DNA of 64,000 bases from Porticoccus hydrocarbonoclasticus MCTG13d (GTDB lineage Bacteria; Pseudomonadota; Gammaproteobacteria; Pseudomonadales; Porticoccaceae). The stretch spans positions 992,001 to 1,056,000 of the forward strand of contig NZ_JQMM01000001.1 in assembly GCF_000744735.1 (NCBI RefSeq), read 5' to 3'. The first letter of the stretch is position 1. Each line of letters opens with the position of its first letter. The translations under genes and the position numbers were made by a program. Of the stretch, positions 9,191 to 18,312 are shown one piece after another. The notes below the pieces were generated by a model. The model was not told the DNA's origin. It saw nothing but the letters and a program-made list of their open reading frames with translations, and ran no database searches.

Positions 9191-9270
9191 GCCATGTGGG
9201 CGTCACGTCTCTTGCAGAGTGCATGCCCACGACCATTACTTTTTATATTGCTTCTAATGGAGGATATGTT
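9191..9270 (+). promoter_or_regulatory. ROSE-type RNA thermometer in the ibpA 5' UTR
   Basis: Two elements of a ROSE leader are visible. The first is an 8-bp hairpin, GTGGGCGT (9196-9203) with ATGCCCAC (9223-9230). The second is a 3' hairpin in which ATATTGCTTC pairs with the Shine-Dalgarno region GGAGGATAT, with U-G pairs and one bulged G opposite the SD, the hallmark of ROSE elements that melt on heating. It ends just before the ATG at 9271. No folding program was run; the pairing was traced by eye. Confidence 0.8.
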
Positions 9271-9738
9271 ATGGCAACTGTTGACCTGACCCCGCTGTAT
9301 CGCAGCACAATCGGTTTTGATCGTCTTGAACCGTTGCTGGAAACTGCGTTGCGCACTGAGCAGACCTCGACGGTATACCCGCCCTACGATATTGAGGTGC
9401 TCGATGAAAACCGTTATGCCATCACCATTGCAGTGGCTGGCTTTGATCGCGCCGAACTGGATATCCAGGTGGAGAAAGGTGTGCTGACTGTGTATGGCAA
9501 AAAAGCGAGTGACAAGACCTCCCGCAATTACCTGCATCAGGGGATTGCCCGGCGCGCCTTCGAACGCAAATTCAACCTTGCGGATCATGTTGAAGTGACA
9601 TCTGCGGATCTCAACAATGGCCTGCTGACCATCAGCCTGCTCAAGGAAATTCCGGAGGCCATGAAACCAAGAACCATCCCGATCAGTGACGGTGGGAATG
9701 TGTTTGAGAATAGCGATAACAGTAGCCAGGCGGCCTGA
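9271..9738 (+). CDS. ibpA: Small heat-shock protein, IbpA/Hsp20
   Basis: A 155-residue alpha-crystallin-domain chaperone. The N-terminus MATVDLTPLYRSTIGFDRL, YDIEVLDENRYAITIAVAGF and the C-terminal LLTISLLKEIPEAMKP with an I-P-I anchor are typical of IbpA/IbpB. It binds unfolding proteins for later refolding by DnaK/ClpB. A longer in-frame start at 9196 is rejected because it lies inside the thermometer leader and GGAGG sits just before 9271. Sigma-32 transcription and ROSE translation control are both visible. Confidence 0.95.
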   Translation: MATVDLTPLYRSTIGFDRLEPLLETALRTEQTSTVYPPYDIEVLDENRYAITIAVAGFDRAELDIQVEKGVLTVYGKKASDKTSRNYLHQGIARRAFERKFNLADHVEVTSADLNNGLLTISLLKEIPEAMKPRTIPISDGGNVFENSDNSSQAA

Positions 9739-9744
9739 ACAAGT

Positions 9745-9769
9745 GGGGCGGCAGGGTAATTGCCGCCCC
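9745..9769. terminator. Stem-loop after ibpA
   Basis: A perfect 9-bp stem GGGGCGGCA / TGCCGCCCC seven bases after the ibpA stop codon. There is no U tract, so it may stabilise the 3' end rather than terminate by itself. Confidence 0.5.
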
Positions 9770-9954
9770 GCTCACTAAAAATACTTGGGAATTATTTTTT
9801 CCAAACCGTGTCCCACAACACTGTCAGGGTCGAGAGCGTAGCTGATCGGACCGGTGGCAAGACAAGTGGTTCAATGATCAAGCAAGTAAAAGTAAACGGG
9901 TTGGGCACTGTTATTGGACAGTCAGGCCTTCGGTAATCCTCAGGAGTTTTTAGC

Positions 9955-11322
9955 ATGCATCAGTTCAGACATTTCATGCTCGCGGTATCCATGTTGTTGG
10001 TGGTTGGTTTTACCCAGGCGGCGCTACCGCTGCACGATGGCTCAGACAGGGAGCTGCCCTCGCTGTCGCCAATGCTGAAGAGTGTCAGTCCGGCAGTTGT
10101 CAATATCGCGACATTTTCCAGCCAGCAGGCTACGAACAACCCCTTGATGAACGACCCCTTTTTCCGGCATTTTTTCAATGCGCCGGACCCCCGTCAGCAG
10201 CGCCAACAGCCGCCCAGAAAACGCCAGCAAAGCGCGGGTTCGGGGGTGATAGTCAATGCCGATGACGGCATTGTGATGACCAATTATCACGTGATCAAAG
10301 GTGCAGATGAAGTCCAGGTATCCATGGAAGATGGCCGTTCGTTTACCGCCAAGGTCAGAGGTTCCGACCCCGAGTTGGACATCGCCATTTTGCAGATTGA
10401 GGCCGATAACCTGGCTGAAGTACCACTGGGTGATTCCGGCAAACTGGAGGTCGGCGACTTTGTCGTGGCCATCGGCAGCCCGTTTGGGCTCGGACAGACC
10501 GTGACAACCGGTATCGTCAGTGCGTTGGATCGCACCGGTCTCGGTATTGAAGGCTATGAAAATTTCATACAGACAGATGCTTCCATCAACCCCGGCAATT
10601 CCGGTGGTGCACTGGTCAGTCTGCGCGGGGAGCTGGTGGGAATTAATACTGCGATTCTGGCACCAGCCGGTGGCAATATCGGCATTGGCTTTGCTATTCC
10701 TATCAATATGGCCAAAGCCAGTATGGATCAGATACTCGAATATGGCGAAGTGAAGCGCGGTCAGCTGGGTATTGGTATCCAGGATATTACGCCCGAGTTG
10801 CGCGAAGCCTTCAATCTCGAGAACGGCCAGCGAGGCGTGCTGGTGACCGGTGTTAGTGACGACTCCACTGCCAAGAAGGCTGGCGTGCAGGCAGGGGATG
10901 TGATTATTGCCGTCGATGGTGAAGCGACCAACTCTTCCGGACAGCTACGCAGCCAGATCGGCATCAAATCCATTGGTGACGAAGTGCGACTCACCTACAT
11001 TCGCGATGGCAAGGTGAAAAAAGTTGATATTGAGGTGGGTGAGCCACAGCAATTGACGTCCACCACGGGTGAATTGCACAAGCTGCTGGAAGGTGCCCGC
11101 TTTGAAAACAACCCGGATGGTGAGGGTGTACTGGTGTCGGGCTTATCACCGAACTCGGTAGCTGCCTATAACGGTTTGCGCCCCGGTGATGTGATTCTGG
11201 GTGCCAACCGGCAGCGCGTCACCAACCTAGATAGCTTCAAAAAAGCGCTTTCCCTGAGCAAGCAGTCCGTCCTGCTCCATGTCAACAGGAATGGCAACTC
11301 CCTCTACCTGGTGATCCGCTAG
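9955..11322 (+). CDS. Periplasmic serine endoprotease, DegP/MucD (Do) family
   Basis: A 455-residue HtrA protease with an N-terminal signal peptide (about residues 1-22, ending TQA) and a trypsin-like domain with triad His (TNYHVIKG), Asp (DPELDIAIL) and Ser (NPGNSGGAL). Two PDZ domains follow, near residues 260-350 and 365-455. It degrades or refolds misfolded envelope proteins. The length and the QQRQQPPRKRQQ-rich loop after the signal are typical of Pseudomonas MucD. CAGGAG precedes the ATG. It stands alone, 264 bp before the next gene. Confidence 0.95.
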   Translation: MHQFRHFMLAVSMLLVVGFTQAALPLHDGSDRELPSLSPMLKSVSPAVVNIATFSSQQATNNPLMNDPFFRHFFNAPDPRQQRQQPPRKRQQSAGSGVIVNADDGIVMTNYHVIKGADEVQVSMEDGRSFTAKVRGSDPELDIAILQIEADNLAEVPLGDSGKLEVGDFVVAIGSPFGLGQTVTTGIVSALDRTGLGIEGYENFIQTDASINPGNSGGALVSLRGELVGINTAILAPAGGNIGIGFAIPINMAKASMDQILEYGEVKRGQLGIGIQDITPELREAFNLENGQRGVLVTGVSDDSTAKKAGVQAGDVIIAVDGEATNSSGQLRSQIGIKSIGDEVRLTYIRDGKVKKVDIEVGEPQQLTSTTGELHKLLEGARFENNPDGEGVLVSGLSPNSVAAYNGLRPGDVILGANRQRVTNLDSFKKALSLSKQSVLLHVNRNGNSLYLVIR

Positions 11323-11332
11323 CGTTCCATAT

Positions 11333-11370
11333 TATCCGGTGGGCCTGTCTCTTGCAGGCATCACCGGATA
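11333..11370. repeat. Long inverted repeat after the DegP-like gene
   Basis: TATCCGGTG (11333-11341) and CACCGGATA (11362-11370) with an inner CCTG/CAGG pair. This is a strong hairpin with no U tract, so it may be a weak terminator or an mRNA 3' end. The rest of the spacer to 11587 shows nothing recognisable. Confidence 0.5.
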
Positions 11371-11587
11371 CCTTGCCTGCCATGAAAAATCCCTTTGCCT
11401 GTGCCGGTTACATTCATTTGTCATGCAATGATCGATTTAACAGTTATTCAGTCAAAACCAGAGTAGGATGAAAGTGTTCCCTGAGTGGCCAGTCGATATC
11501 GGTATGTAAGCCACGTTTCTACTATCTTCAAAGTATCCGCGCACTCAGGTTTGCAGCGGTCGATTCTTTTCAATAGGGAGTTCAAGT

Positions 11588-11968
11588 ATGAATAATCAAT
11601 CCGTTAGGCAACTGGTCTGCTATATACTGGTTTCCATGGTGATGTTCGCTGGGCTGGTGAGTCAGTCCCATGCGGTGATGGTGGGTACCGATACGGTTGC
11701 CGCTGAGGTTTCTTCCGATCTGGGTCGTGAAGAAATCAAAGACCTTCTGGCTCGTCAGGATGTATCCGATAAACTGACCAGCCTGGGTGTTGATATTGCC
11801 GATGTCAGTGATCGGGTGGACTCAATGAGCGACGCGGAGGTCGCCGAGCTGAACCAGCAGATGGCCGACCTGCCTGCAGGCGGTGTTCTGGGTACAATCG
11901 CATTGGTATTGTTGATCCTGATTCTGCTTGATGTTGCCGGGGTGACCGATATCTTCCCCGGTGTCTGA
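11588..11968 (+). CDS. PA2779-family small exported/membrane protein
   Basis: The 126-residue protein has an N-terminal signal or membrane helix (residues about 8-29), a polar helical middle (REEIKDLLARQDVSDKLTSL, VDSMSDAEVAELNQQM) and a C-terminal hydrophobic segment (LGTIALVLLILILLDVAGV) ending FPGV. This pattern matches the PA2779 family of unknown function, normally next to a PA2778-type peptidase, as here. AGGGAG precedes the ATG. Co-transcription with the next gene is likely given the short gap. Confidence 0.8.
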   Translation: MNNQSVRQLVCYILVSMVMFAGLVSQSHAVMVGTDTVAAEVSSDLGREEIKDLLARQDVSDKLTSLGVDIADVSDRVDSMSDAEVAELNQQMADLPAGGVLGTIALVLLILILLDVAGVTDIFPGV

Positions 11969-12006
11969 AATTGATTCACAGTAATCTGGTCCTTCAAAAA
12001 CACGCG

Positions 12007-12939
12007 ATGATCTCGCGTGTTTTTTTTCTGTGTTCTGTTCTGCTTTCCGGGTGTGTCAGTACACCCCAGACAGACCAGCTGTTGGCTGGACAAGCGGAAG
12101 ATAGCTCCCGGCATGTATCCCACATCATAGAGGGGGTGCCTTTTTTTCCGCAAAACGATTATCACTGTGGTCCCGCTGCTCTCGCCACGGTGCTCTCTGC
12201 CTCTGGGCTTTCCACCGTAGTGCCCGACGATCTGGTGAGCAAGGTGTATGTGCCCGACAGAAAGGGCAGCTTTCAGGTAGAAATGCTGGCTGCTGCCAGA
12301 TCCTATGGACGAATCCCCTATATTATCGAACCCCGTCTCGAGCATCTGATCGGTGAAGTGCAGGCCGACAACCCGGTGTTGGTGTTACAAAATCTGGGCG
12401 TCAGCTGGTATGAGGTCTGGCATTACGCAGTCGTGGTTGGGTACGACCTGAGCAGTGAAAAACTGGTGATGCATTCCGGTGAGAAGAAGCGGCGCATGAC
12501 CAGGCTGGGGGTGTTTGAACAAACCTGGCAACGCAGTGATTACTGGGGTGTGATTCTGCTGAAACCGGGGAAGTTGCCCCGGCAGGTGGACGAACAGAAA
12601 TACTTCCTTTCGGTGATCGACTTTGGGCGCAACAATCCTGCAGTAGACGTGGAAAAAGCCTACCAGGCGGGGCTGGAACGCTGGCCGAACAGCAAGATAT
12701 TCGGGTTTGCCCTGGCCAACCTGCACTACGATATGGGCAAATTGCCGGAGGCGCTTGCCGGGTATCGCCGGTTACTCACCGTCGCCCCGGATTTTGCCCC
12801 CGCCTATAACAATCTCGCCCAATTGCTCTTTGAACTCGGTGAACACACCGAGGCGATTGCCATGGCTGAACAGGCAGTGGCCCTGGGGGGGCCACACGCA
12901 TCAATGTATCAGAAGACCCTCGACGCACTTCGGCAGTGA
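12007..12939 (+). CDS. PA2778-family C39-like cysteine peptidase lipoprotein with TPRs
   Basis: About 310 residues. A lipoprotein signal ends LLSG-Cys16. A papain-like C39 domain follows with catalytic-type Cys54 in YHCGPAALATVL and a His in WHYAVVVGYD. The C-terminal part (about 210-310) holds tetratricopeptide helices (PEALAGYRRLL, APAYNNLAQLLFELGEHTEAI). Substrate and role are unknown; it presumably acts at the envelope with its PA2779 neighbour. The frame is open back to a TTG at 11971, but the ATG at 12007 gives a clean lipobox. Confidence 0.82.
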   Translation: MISRVFFLCSVLLSGCVSTPQTDQLLAGQAEDSSRHVSHIIEGVPFFPQNDYHCGPAALATVLSASGLSTVVPDDLVSKVYVPDRKGSFQVEMLAAARSYGRIPYIIEPRLEHLIGEVQADNPVLVLQNLGVSWYEVWHYAVVVGYDLSSEKLVMHSGEKKRRMTRLGVFEQTWQRSDYWGVILLKPGKLPRQVDEQKYFLSVIDFGRNNPAVDVEKAYQAGLERWPNSKIFGFALANLHYDMGKLPEALAGYRRLLTVAPDFAPAYNNLAQLLFELGEHTEAIAMAEQAVALGGPHASMYQKTLDALRQ

Positions 12940-12949
12940 TCCGCCCGAT

Positions 12950-15900
12950 TTATTCTGCGGGTACATGGAATTTGCTGGTGCGTGACAGTTTTCTGAACAG
13001 CACATAGAAAATCGGGGTAAAAAACAACCCGAAAAACGTTACGCCGAGCATGCCGGAGAAAACCGCAACCCCGATGTCGCTGCGCATTTCGGAACCTGCG
13101 CCGGTGGACAGTACCATCGGGACTACACCCATGATGAATGCGAAGGACGTCATCAGAATTGGCCGCAACCGCATCCGGCTTGACGTCACCGCAGCGTGCC
13201 AGGTGTCCATGCCCTTGTGCTCCAGCTCCCGGGCAAACTCCACGATCAGAATGGCGTTTTTGCTGGCCAGGCCCGCCAGCACGAACAGGCTGATCTGGGT
13301 GAAAATATTGTTGTCGCCACCGGTCAGCCACAGGCCGGCCACCGCCGACAATACCGACAGTGGCACAATACTGATCACCACCAACGGCAGCACCAGGCTT
13401 TCGTACTGTGCGGCCAGCACGAGAAAGACCAGCAACAGGCACAGGGGGAAAATAAAGATGGCGGTATTGCCACTCAGTACCTGCTGGTAGGTCAGGTCCG
13501 TCCACTCAAAGGTCATGCCCAGTGGCAACACCCTGTCAAGAATTTTGCTGATGGCATCCTGAGCTTGACCACTGGAATAGCCGGGTGCCGCGTCACCATT
13601 CATATCTGCCGCCAGATAGCCGTTGTAGCGAATGGCGCTTTCCGGACCGTAACTCTCTTTCATTTCCAGCACGCTGCCCAGCGGTACCATCTCCCCCCGG
13701 TCATTTTTCACTTTCAGGTTCAAGGCATTTTCAGGGCTGGTGCGGTATTCGGCATCCGCCTGGGCAATAACCTGGTAGGTGCGACCGAAACGGTTGAAAT
13801 CATTCACATACAGCGAGCCGAGGTAGACCTGCATGGTATCGAAGATTTCCTTGATATCCAGGCCGAGCTGTTTGGCTTTGGTCCGGTCAAGATCGGCGTA
13901 TAGCTGGGGGACATTGATCTTGTAGTTGGAATAGACATTGACCAGTGCCGGGTCCTGCCATGCGGCCTGTTGAACATTGTCTACAACCGCGGCCAGCTGC
14001 TCATAGCCAAGATTGGCGCGATCCTCGATCTGCAGTTTGAATCCGCCGGTGGTGCCGAGGCCCATGACCGGCGGTGGTGGGAAAATCGCAATGAACGCCT
14101 CATTGATACCGGCGTATTGCATTTGCAGGCGTTCGGCGATGGCCGCGGCGGACAGTTCGGGCGAATTGCGCTGGTCAAAGTTTTCCAGCGTGACAAAGAC
14201 GATGCCGGCACTGGCGCTATTGGTAAAGCCGTTCACCGAAAGGCCGGGGAACTGTACCGCATTGGCGACACCCTCTTCGGCCATGGCAATGCTGCCCATT
14301 TCCCGGATGACGGCTTCCGTGCGGGCCAGGGACGCACCATCGGGCAGCTGCGCGAAACTGATCAGGTACTGCTTGTCCTGGGGCGGGACAAATCCCTTCG
14401 GCAGACCGCTGAAGCCAATAGCGGTCACGCCGATCAATACCAGATAAACCGCAAAAGACGTGGTTTTATGGCTCAGCAAATCAGCGATGGATGTGGAGTA
14501 GGCGCTGGACGATTTTTTGAAGCCCCGGTTGAACAACCGGAAGAAGCCGCCAAACAATTTGTCCATGATCCTTGTCAGGCGATCTTTGGGCGCATCCTGG
14601 CTTTTCAGTAGCAGCGCCGCGAGGGCAGGGCTCAGCGTCAGAGAGTTGAAAGCCGAGATGGTGGTTGAGATGGCAATGGTCAGGGCGAACTGCTTGTAGA
14701 ATTGGCCGGTCAGCCCACTGATAAAGGCAATCGGCACAAATACAGCCACCAGAGTGAGCGAGATCGCGATAATCGGCCCACTGACTTCCTGCATGGCTCG
14801 ATAAGTGGCCTCACGGGGATCCAGTCCCTCGGAAATATTGCGCTCGACGTTCTCCACCACCACGATGGCGTCGTCCACCACGATGCCAATGGACAACACC
14901 AGCCCGAACAGTGACAGGGTATTAATGGAAAAGCCGAACAGCCACATCAGGGCGAAGGTGCCGATAATCGACACCGGCACAGCCAGCAGCGGAATAATTG
15001 AGGCACGCCAGGTCTGGAGGAAGACCACGACCACAATCACCACCAGCAGCAGGGCTTCCAGCAGGGTTTTCACCACAGCCTTGATCGAGTCCTTGACGAA
15101 TACCGTGGGATCGTAGACCACCTCGTAATCGAGGCCCTCGGGAAACAGCGGCTTCAGTGCCTCCATGGTGCGGCGCACCTCATCGGAGATGGCGATGGCA
15201 TTGGCGCCAGGTGCCTGAAAAATCGGGATCGCCACAGCGGGTTTGTTATCCAGCATGGCATTGAGGTTGTAATCGGCAGCTGCCATCTCAATGCGTGCGA
15301 CATCTCTGAGTCGGGTGATCTGACCACTATTGCCGGCATGCACGATGATGTCGGCGAATTCCTCCGGGGTTTCCAATCGCCCCATGGCATTGACGGGCAG
15401 TTGCACATCCACCGGCTCGGCCATGGGCGCGCCGCCGATGATGCCCGCTGCCACCTGCACATTCTGTTCCCGGATCGCCGCAATTACTTCATTGGCCGAG
15501 AGGTTGCGCTCGGCAATTTTCTCCGGGTCGAGCCAGATACGCATTGCATAGTCGCCGGAGCCAAACAGGCGCACCGTGCCAACCCCATTGACCTTGGCCA
15601 GCTCGTCCTTGACATGCATCAGCGCATAGTTGCGCAGGTAGAGCTCATCGTAGCGCTGATCCGGTGATACCAGGTGGACCACCAGGGTGAGATCCGGCGA
15701 ACTTTTCACGACCGTTACCCCGAGCTGCCGCGTCACTTCCGGCAAGCGGGGCAGGGCCTGGGATATCCTGTTCTGTACCATCTGTTGGGCTAGATCGGGG
15801 TCGGTCCCTATTTTGAAGGTGACGGTCAGGGTCATCCGCCCATCTGAGGTGGCCTGGGAAGACATGTAAAGCATGTTTTCCACGCCGCTGAGTTGCTCCT

Positions 15901-16102
15901 CAAGCGGCGTCGCCACTGACTCGGCAATGACTTTGGGATTGGCGCCGGGAAAAGAAGCATTCACTACCACTGAAGGCGGTGTTACCTCGGGGTATTCGGA
16001 AATCGGCAACTGAAACATCGCCAGCAGACCGGCGATCATCACCATCAGGGAGAGTACACCGGCGAAGATCGGTCGATCTATAAAAAATCTGGAAATATTC
16101 AT
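12950..16102 (-). CDS. RND multidrug efflux inner-membrane pump (HAE1/AcrB-type)
   Basis: A 1050-residue full-length RND permease beginning MNISRFFIDRPIFAGVLSL. Twelve membrane segments flank two large periplasmic loops. The TM4 segment with GIVVDDAIVVVENVERN carries the paired aspartates of the proton relay. It exports drugs and other amphiphiles across both membranes with an adaptor and an outer-membrane channel. The adaptor gene is immediately upstream on the same strand; no TolC-type channel gene lies in this window. Confidence 0.95.
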   Translation of the reverse strand: MNISRFFIDRPIFAGVLSLMVMIAGLLAMFQLPISEYPEVTPPSVVVNASFPGANPKVIAESVATPLEEQLSGVENMLYMSSQATSDGRMTLTVTFKIGTDPDLAQQMVQNRISQALPRLPEVTRQLGVTVVKSSPDLTLVVHLVSPDQRYDELYLRNYALMHVKDELAKVNGVGTVRLFGSGDYAMRIWLDPEKIAERNLSANEVIAAIREQNVQVAAGIIGGAPMAEPVDVQLPVNAMGRLETPEEFADIIVHAGNSGQITRLRDVARIEMAAADYNLNAMLDNKPAVAIPIFQAPGANAIAISDEVRRTMEALKPLFPEGLDYEVVYDPTVFVKDSIKAVVKTLLEALLLVVIVVVVFLQTWRASIIPLLAVPVSIIGTFALMWLFGFSINTLSLFGLVLSIGIVVDDAIVVVENVERNISEGLDPREATYRAMQEVSGPIIAISLTLVAVFVPIAFISGLTGQFYKQFALTIAISTTISAFNSLTLSPALAALLLKSQDAPKDRLTRIMDKLFGGFFRLFNRGFKKSSSAYSTSIADLLSHKTTSFAVYLVLIGVTAIGFSGLPKGFVPPQDKQYLISFAQLPDGASLARTEAVIREMGSIAMAEEGVANAVQFPGLSVNGFTNSASAGIVFVTLENFDQRNSPELSAAAIAERLQMQYAGINEAFIAIFPPPPVMGLGTTGGFKLQIEDRANLGYEQLAAVVDNVQQAAWQDPALVNVYSNYKINVPQLYADLDRTKAKQLGLDIKEIFDTMQVYLGSLYVNDFNRFGRTYQVIAQADAEYRTSPENALNLKVKNDRGEMVPLGSVLEMKESYGPESAIRYNGYLAADMNGDAAPGYSSGQAQDAISKILDRVLPLGMTFEWTDLTYQQVLSGNTAIFIFPLCLLLVFLVLAAQYESLVLPLVVISIVPLSVLSAVAGLWLTGGDNNIFTQISLFVLAGLASKNAILIVEFARELEHKGMDTWHAAVTSSRMRLRPILMTSFAFIMGVVPMVLSTGAGSEMRSDIGVAVFSGMLGVTFFGLFFTPIFYVLFRKLSRTSKFHVPAE

Positions 16103-16128
16103 GGCGGTCCTTCAGGGGAATATTGAGA

Positions 16129-17313
16129 CTATTCAGCTGTTGTGTCGGCAGCCTCGGGTTGGGCAGGTGTGGGATCGACCGGCATTCCCGGCCGAATGTG
16201 GGCGAGTCCGTTGATGACTACCTGATCGTCAGGTTGCAACCCGCTCAACACAACCCGTTGCCCTTTGTGATACTGACCCAGGGTGACTTCGCGGTAGGCG
16301 GCGATATGGTCTTCGCCGACCACATAGACAAACTTCTTGTCCTGATTGGTGCCCACAGCGCCAGTGGGAATCAGCAATACCTCCACTTCGGTGGCTGCAC
16401 CGAGTTGAACATTGGCGTACATGCCGGGTGTCAGGGCCCCGTCGGTATTATCAAAGATGGCCCGCGCCCGGATGGTTCCGCTGGAAATATCCAGTTGATT
16501 ATCGAACGCATGGACTTTGCCCCGGTAAACCCGGTCGTCGTTCGCCAGTGTCAGTTCTACCGGCATCGCCGCGGTATTACCGGTGGTCCGGATTGATTGC
16601 AGATAGGTTTGCTCGTCCACATTGAATTCGGCATACAACTGCTGGTTGGATACCAGTGTTGCCAGTACGGGCGCACTGGCACCGGCTTCCACCAAGTTGC
16701 CGACGGTGAGCTCTGCACGGCTTATCCGGCCTGAAAAAGGCGCCTTGATATGCGCATACTGGAGATCCAGCTCCGTTCTTACCACGGTGCTTTCCGCCTC
16801 CTGTATCATCGCGCTGGCTACCTGGTATTCATTTTTCGCCGAATCATAAATGCTGTCCGACACCAGTTTCCGCCCGACCAGCTTGCTGGCCCGTGCCAGT
16901 TCGTCTCGCGCCAGGGTGGTGCGGGACTCTGCAGAGGCAAGTTGTGCTTTTGCCTGTTGCACGGCGGCCTGGTAGGGCCGGGGGTCGATCACAAACAGTA
17001 GTTCACCCCGTTCGACCAGTTGACCATCCTGAAACAGCACCTGCTGAATCTCGCCGCTTACCCGGGGTTTTATCTCGGCAGTATTTACTGCGGTCAGGCG
17101 TCCGGCAAAGCGTGTCCAGAGGCGAACGGATTCCAGCGCCACCGCTGTAACTGGAACCTGTCTCGCAGGTGGTGCACCTGTTGCCGTCTTGTCACTGGAA
17201 TGGCTCTGGTGAGGGAATGCGGCGTAATAGAGGGTCGCCAGCAGGGTCAACAGTACAGTGGCTGTTGCGCCCGCAGCAACGCGAGGGCGCCTTTTGCCGG
17301 ATGTGTCAGGCAT
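16129..17313 (-). CDS. RND efflux periplasmic adaptor subunit (AcrA/MexE-type)
   Basis: A 394-residue membrane fusion protein with an N-terminal membrane anchor (about residues 15-32), lipoyl-like halves (VSGEIQQVLFQDGQLVERG and IKAPFSGRISRAELTVGN) around a coiled-coil hairpin (QQAKAQLASAESRTTLARDE), then beta-barrel and membrane-proximal domains. It bridges the pump and the outer-membrane channel. It is the first gene of the operon, 26 bp before the pump, and diverges from a TetR regulator. Confidence 0.94.
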   Translation of the reverse strand: MPDTSGKRRPRVAAGATATVLLTLLATLYYAAFPHQSHSSDKTATGAPPARQVPVTAVALESVRLWTRFAGRLTAVNTAEIKPRVSGEIQQVLFQDGQLVERGELLFVIDPRPYQAAVQQAKAQLASAESRTTLARDELARASKLVGRKLVSDSIYDSAKNEYQVASAMIQEAESTVVRTELDLQYAHIKAPFSGRISRAELTVGNLVEAGASAPVLATLVSNQQLYAEFNVDEQTYLQSIRTTGNTAAMPVELTLANDDRVYRGKVHAFDNQLDISSGTIRARAIFDNTDGALTPGMYANVQLGAATEVEVLLIPTGAVGTNQDKKFVYVVGEDHIAAYREVTLGQYHKGQRVVLSGLQPDDQVVINGLAHIRPGMPVDPTPAQPEAADTTAE

Positions 17314-17391
17314 GGTTGAGCTCCAGATTTTGAGGTATTAAACGGCTTCCTGTTGCCGAAAAAGGCGATTTGTTCTTGAATATGGCAGCTT

Positions 17392-17409
17392 ACATACCGG
17401 TCGGTATGT
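17392..17409. promoter_or_regulatory. Palindromic TetR-type operator upstream of the RND operon
   Basis: ACATACCG-GT-CGGTATGT is a perfect 8-2-8 palindrome about 80 bp before the adaptor start, in the 308-bp divergent spacer. Its size and CCGGTCGG core match operators of TetR-family efflux repressors. No second copy was seen near the tetR start. Nothing else recognisable lies in this spacer. Confidence 0.75.
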
Positions 17410-17621
17410 CAGTCAATTGCTGAAATCAAAATAGGCTGGCTGGGGCATCGTTTTGTATTTGAGTAATTTATAGATATATTTCAACCGGTAAGCGCAGTTA
17501 CACCATCGTGGGTTTTCAGACGGCAGCGGTGTCAGGGGTTTTGCCAGCTGGCATGGGTTGCTGGGCAAACCGTTAGGTATCTATACTGTGAAGCCTGACG
17601 TTAACCTGAAAGATACCTGAT

Positions 17622-18302
17622 ATGTCGTTAACCGAAACCCGGGAGCGCCTGCTGGAAACAGCGCTTGAGCTGATCTGGCAGAGTAATTACAACAGTGTCG
17701 GTGTGAATGAAATCTGCAAACAGGCGGGCGTCACCAAGGGTGCCTTTTACCACCACTTTGATTCGAAGGCGGCACTGTTCTGTGAGGCTACAGCCTATTA
17801 CTGGCAAGTGATAAAAAGTGATCTTGATGCGGTTTTTTCACCGGTCAACACCCCGCTTGAGCAACTTGAAAATCTGGTGCATTTTCTGTTTGTGGCGAAG
17901 ATGGGTAACGATCGTGCGGGTATCCGGGGCTGCCCTTTTTACAATGCCGGGGCACAGATTGGCTCCGGTGACGAGAAGGTGATCGAAGCGCTCCAGCTAC
18001 TTTCGCAAACTGCGGTAAAATACAACCTGTCACTGGTAAAGGCCCTGCAGTTAGCGGGTTGTCTTGATGACGGTGTGGATGCCGAGCAAACCGCCAGATT
18101 GCTCTATCATTACATCCACGGCGTGCTCAGCTATGCCCAGGTGCACAGTGATGACGAGGAAATCAAACGTGATCTGCCCACCGGTCTCTACCGCTTGCTG
18201 GCACTGAAAACGGACTACTGGTTTAGCACCAGACCCACCTGGGAGCCACAGCCGGGGGTTTCCCCTCTTGTCGGCGAGATACTGTTGCCAAGACTCAGAT
18301 AG
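17622..18302 (+). CDS. TetR/AcrR-family transcriptional regulator
   Basis: A 226-residue regulator. The N-terminal HTH (residues about 5-50) contains GVNEICKQAGVTKGAFYHHFDSK, of which GVTKGAFYHHF is the recognition helix. The C-terminal ligand-binding domain is helical. It diverges from the RND efflux operon and is likely its repressor, acting through the palindrome at 17392-17409. The ligand is unknown. Confidence 0.92.
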   Translation: MSLTETRERLLETALELIWQSNYNSVGVNEICKQAGVTKGAFYHHFDSKAALFCEATAYYWQVIKSDLDAVFSPVNTPLEQLENLVHFLFVAKMGNDRAGIRGCPFYNAGAQIGSGDEKVIEALQLLSQTAVKYNLSLVKALQLAGCLDDGVDAEQTARLLYHYIHGVLSYAQVHSDDEEIKRDLPTGLYRLLALKTDYWFSTRPTWEPQPGVSPLVGEILLPRLR

Positions 18303-18312
18303 CCGCGTTCGG

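Noticed and set aside
9196-9270. N-terminal extension of IbpA from the GTG at 9196
   Set aside because: The stretch forms the thermometer hairpins and the standard IbpA N-terminus begins at 9271 after a good ribosome site.
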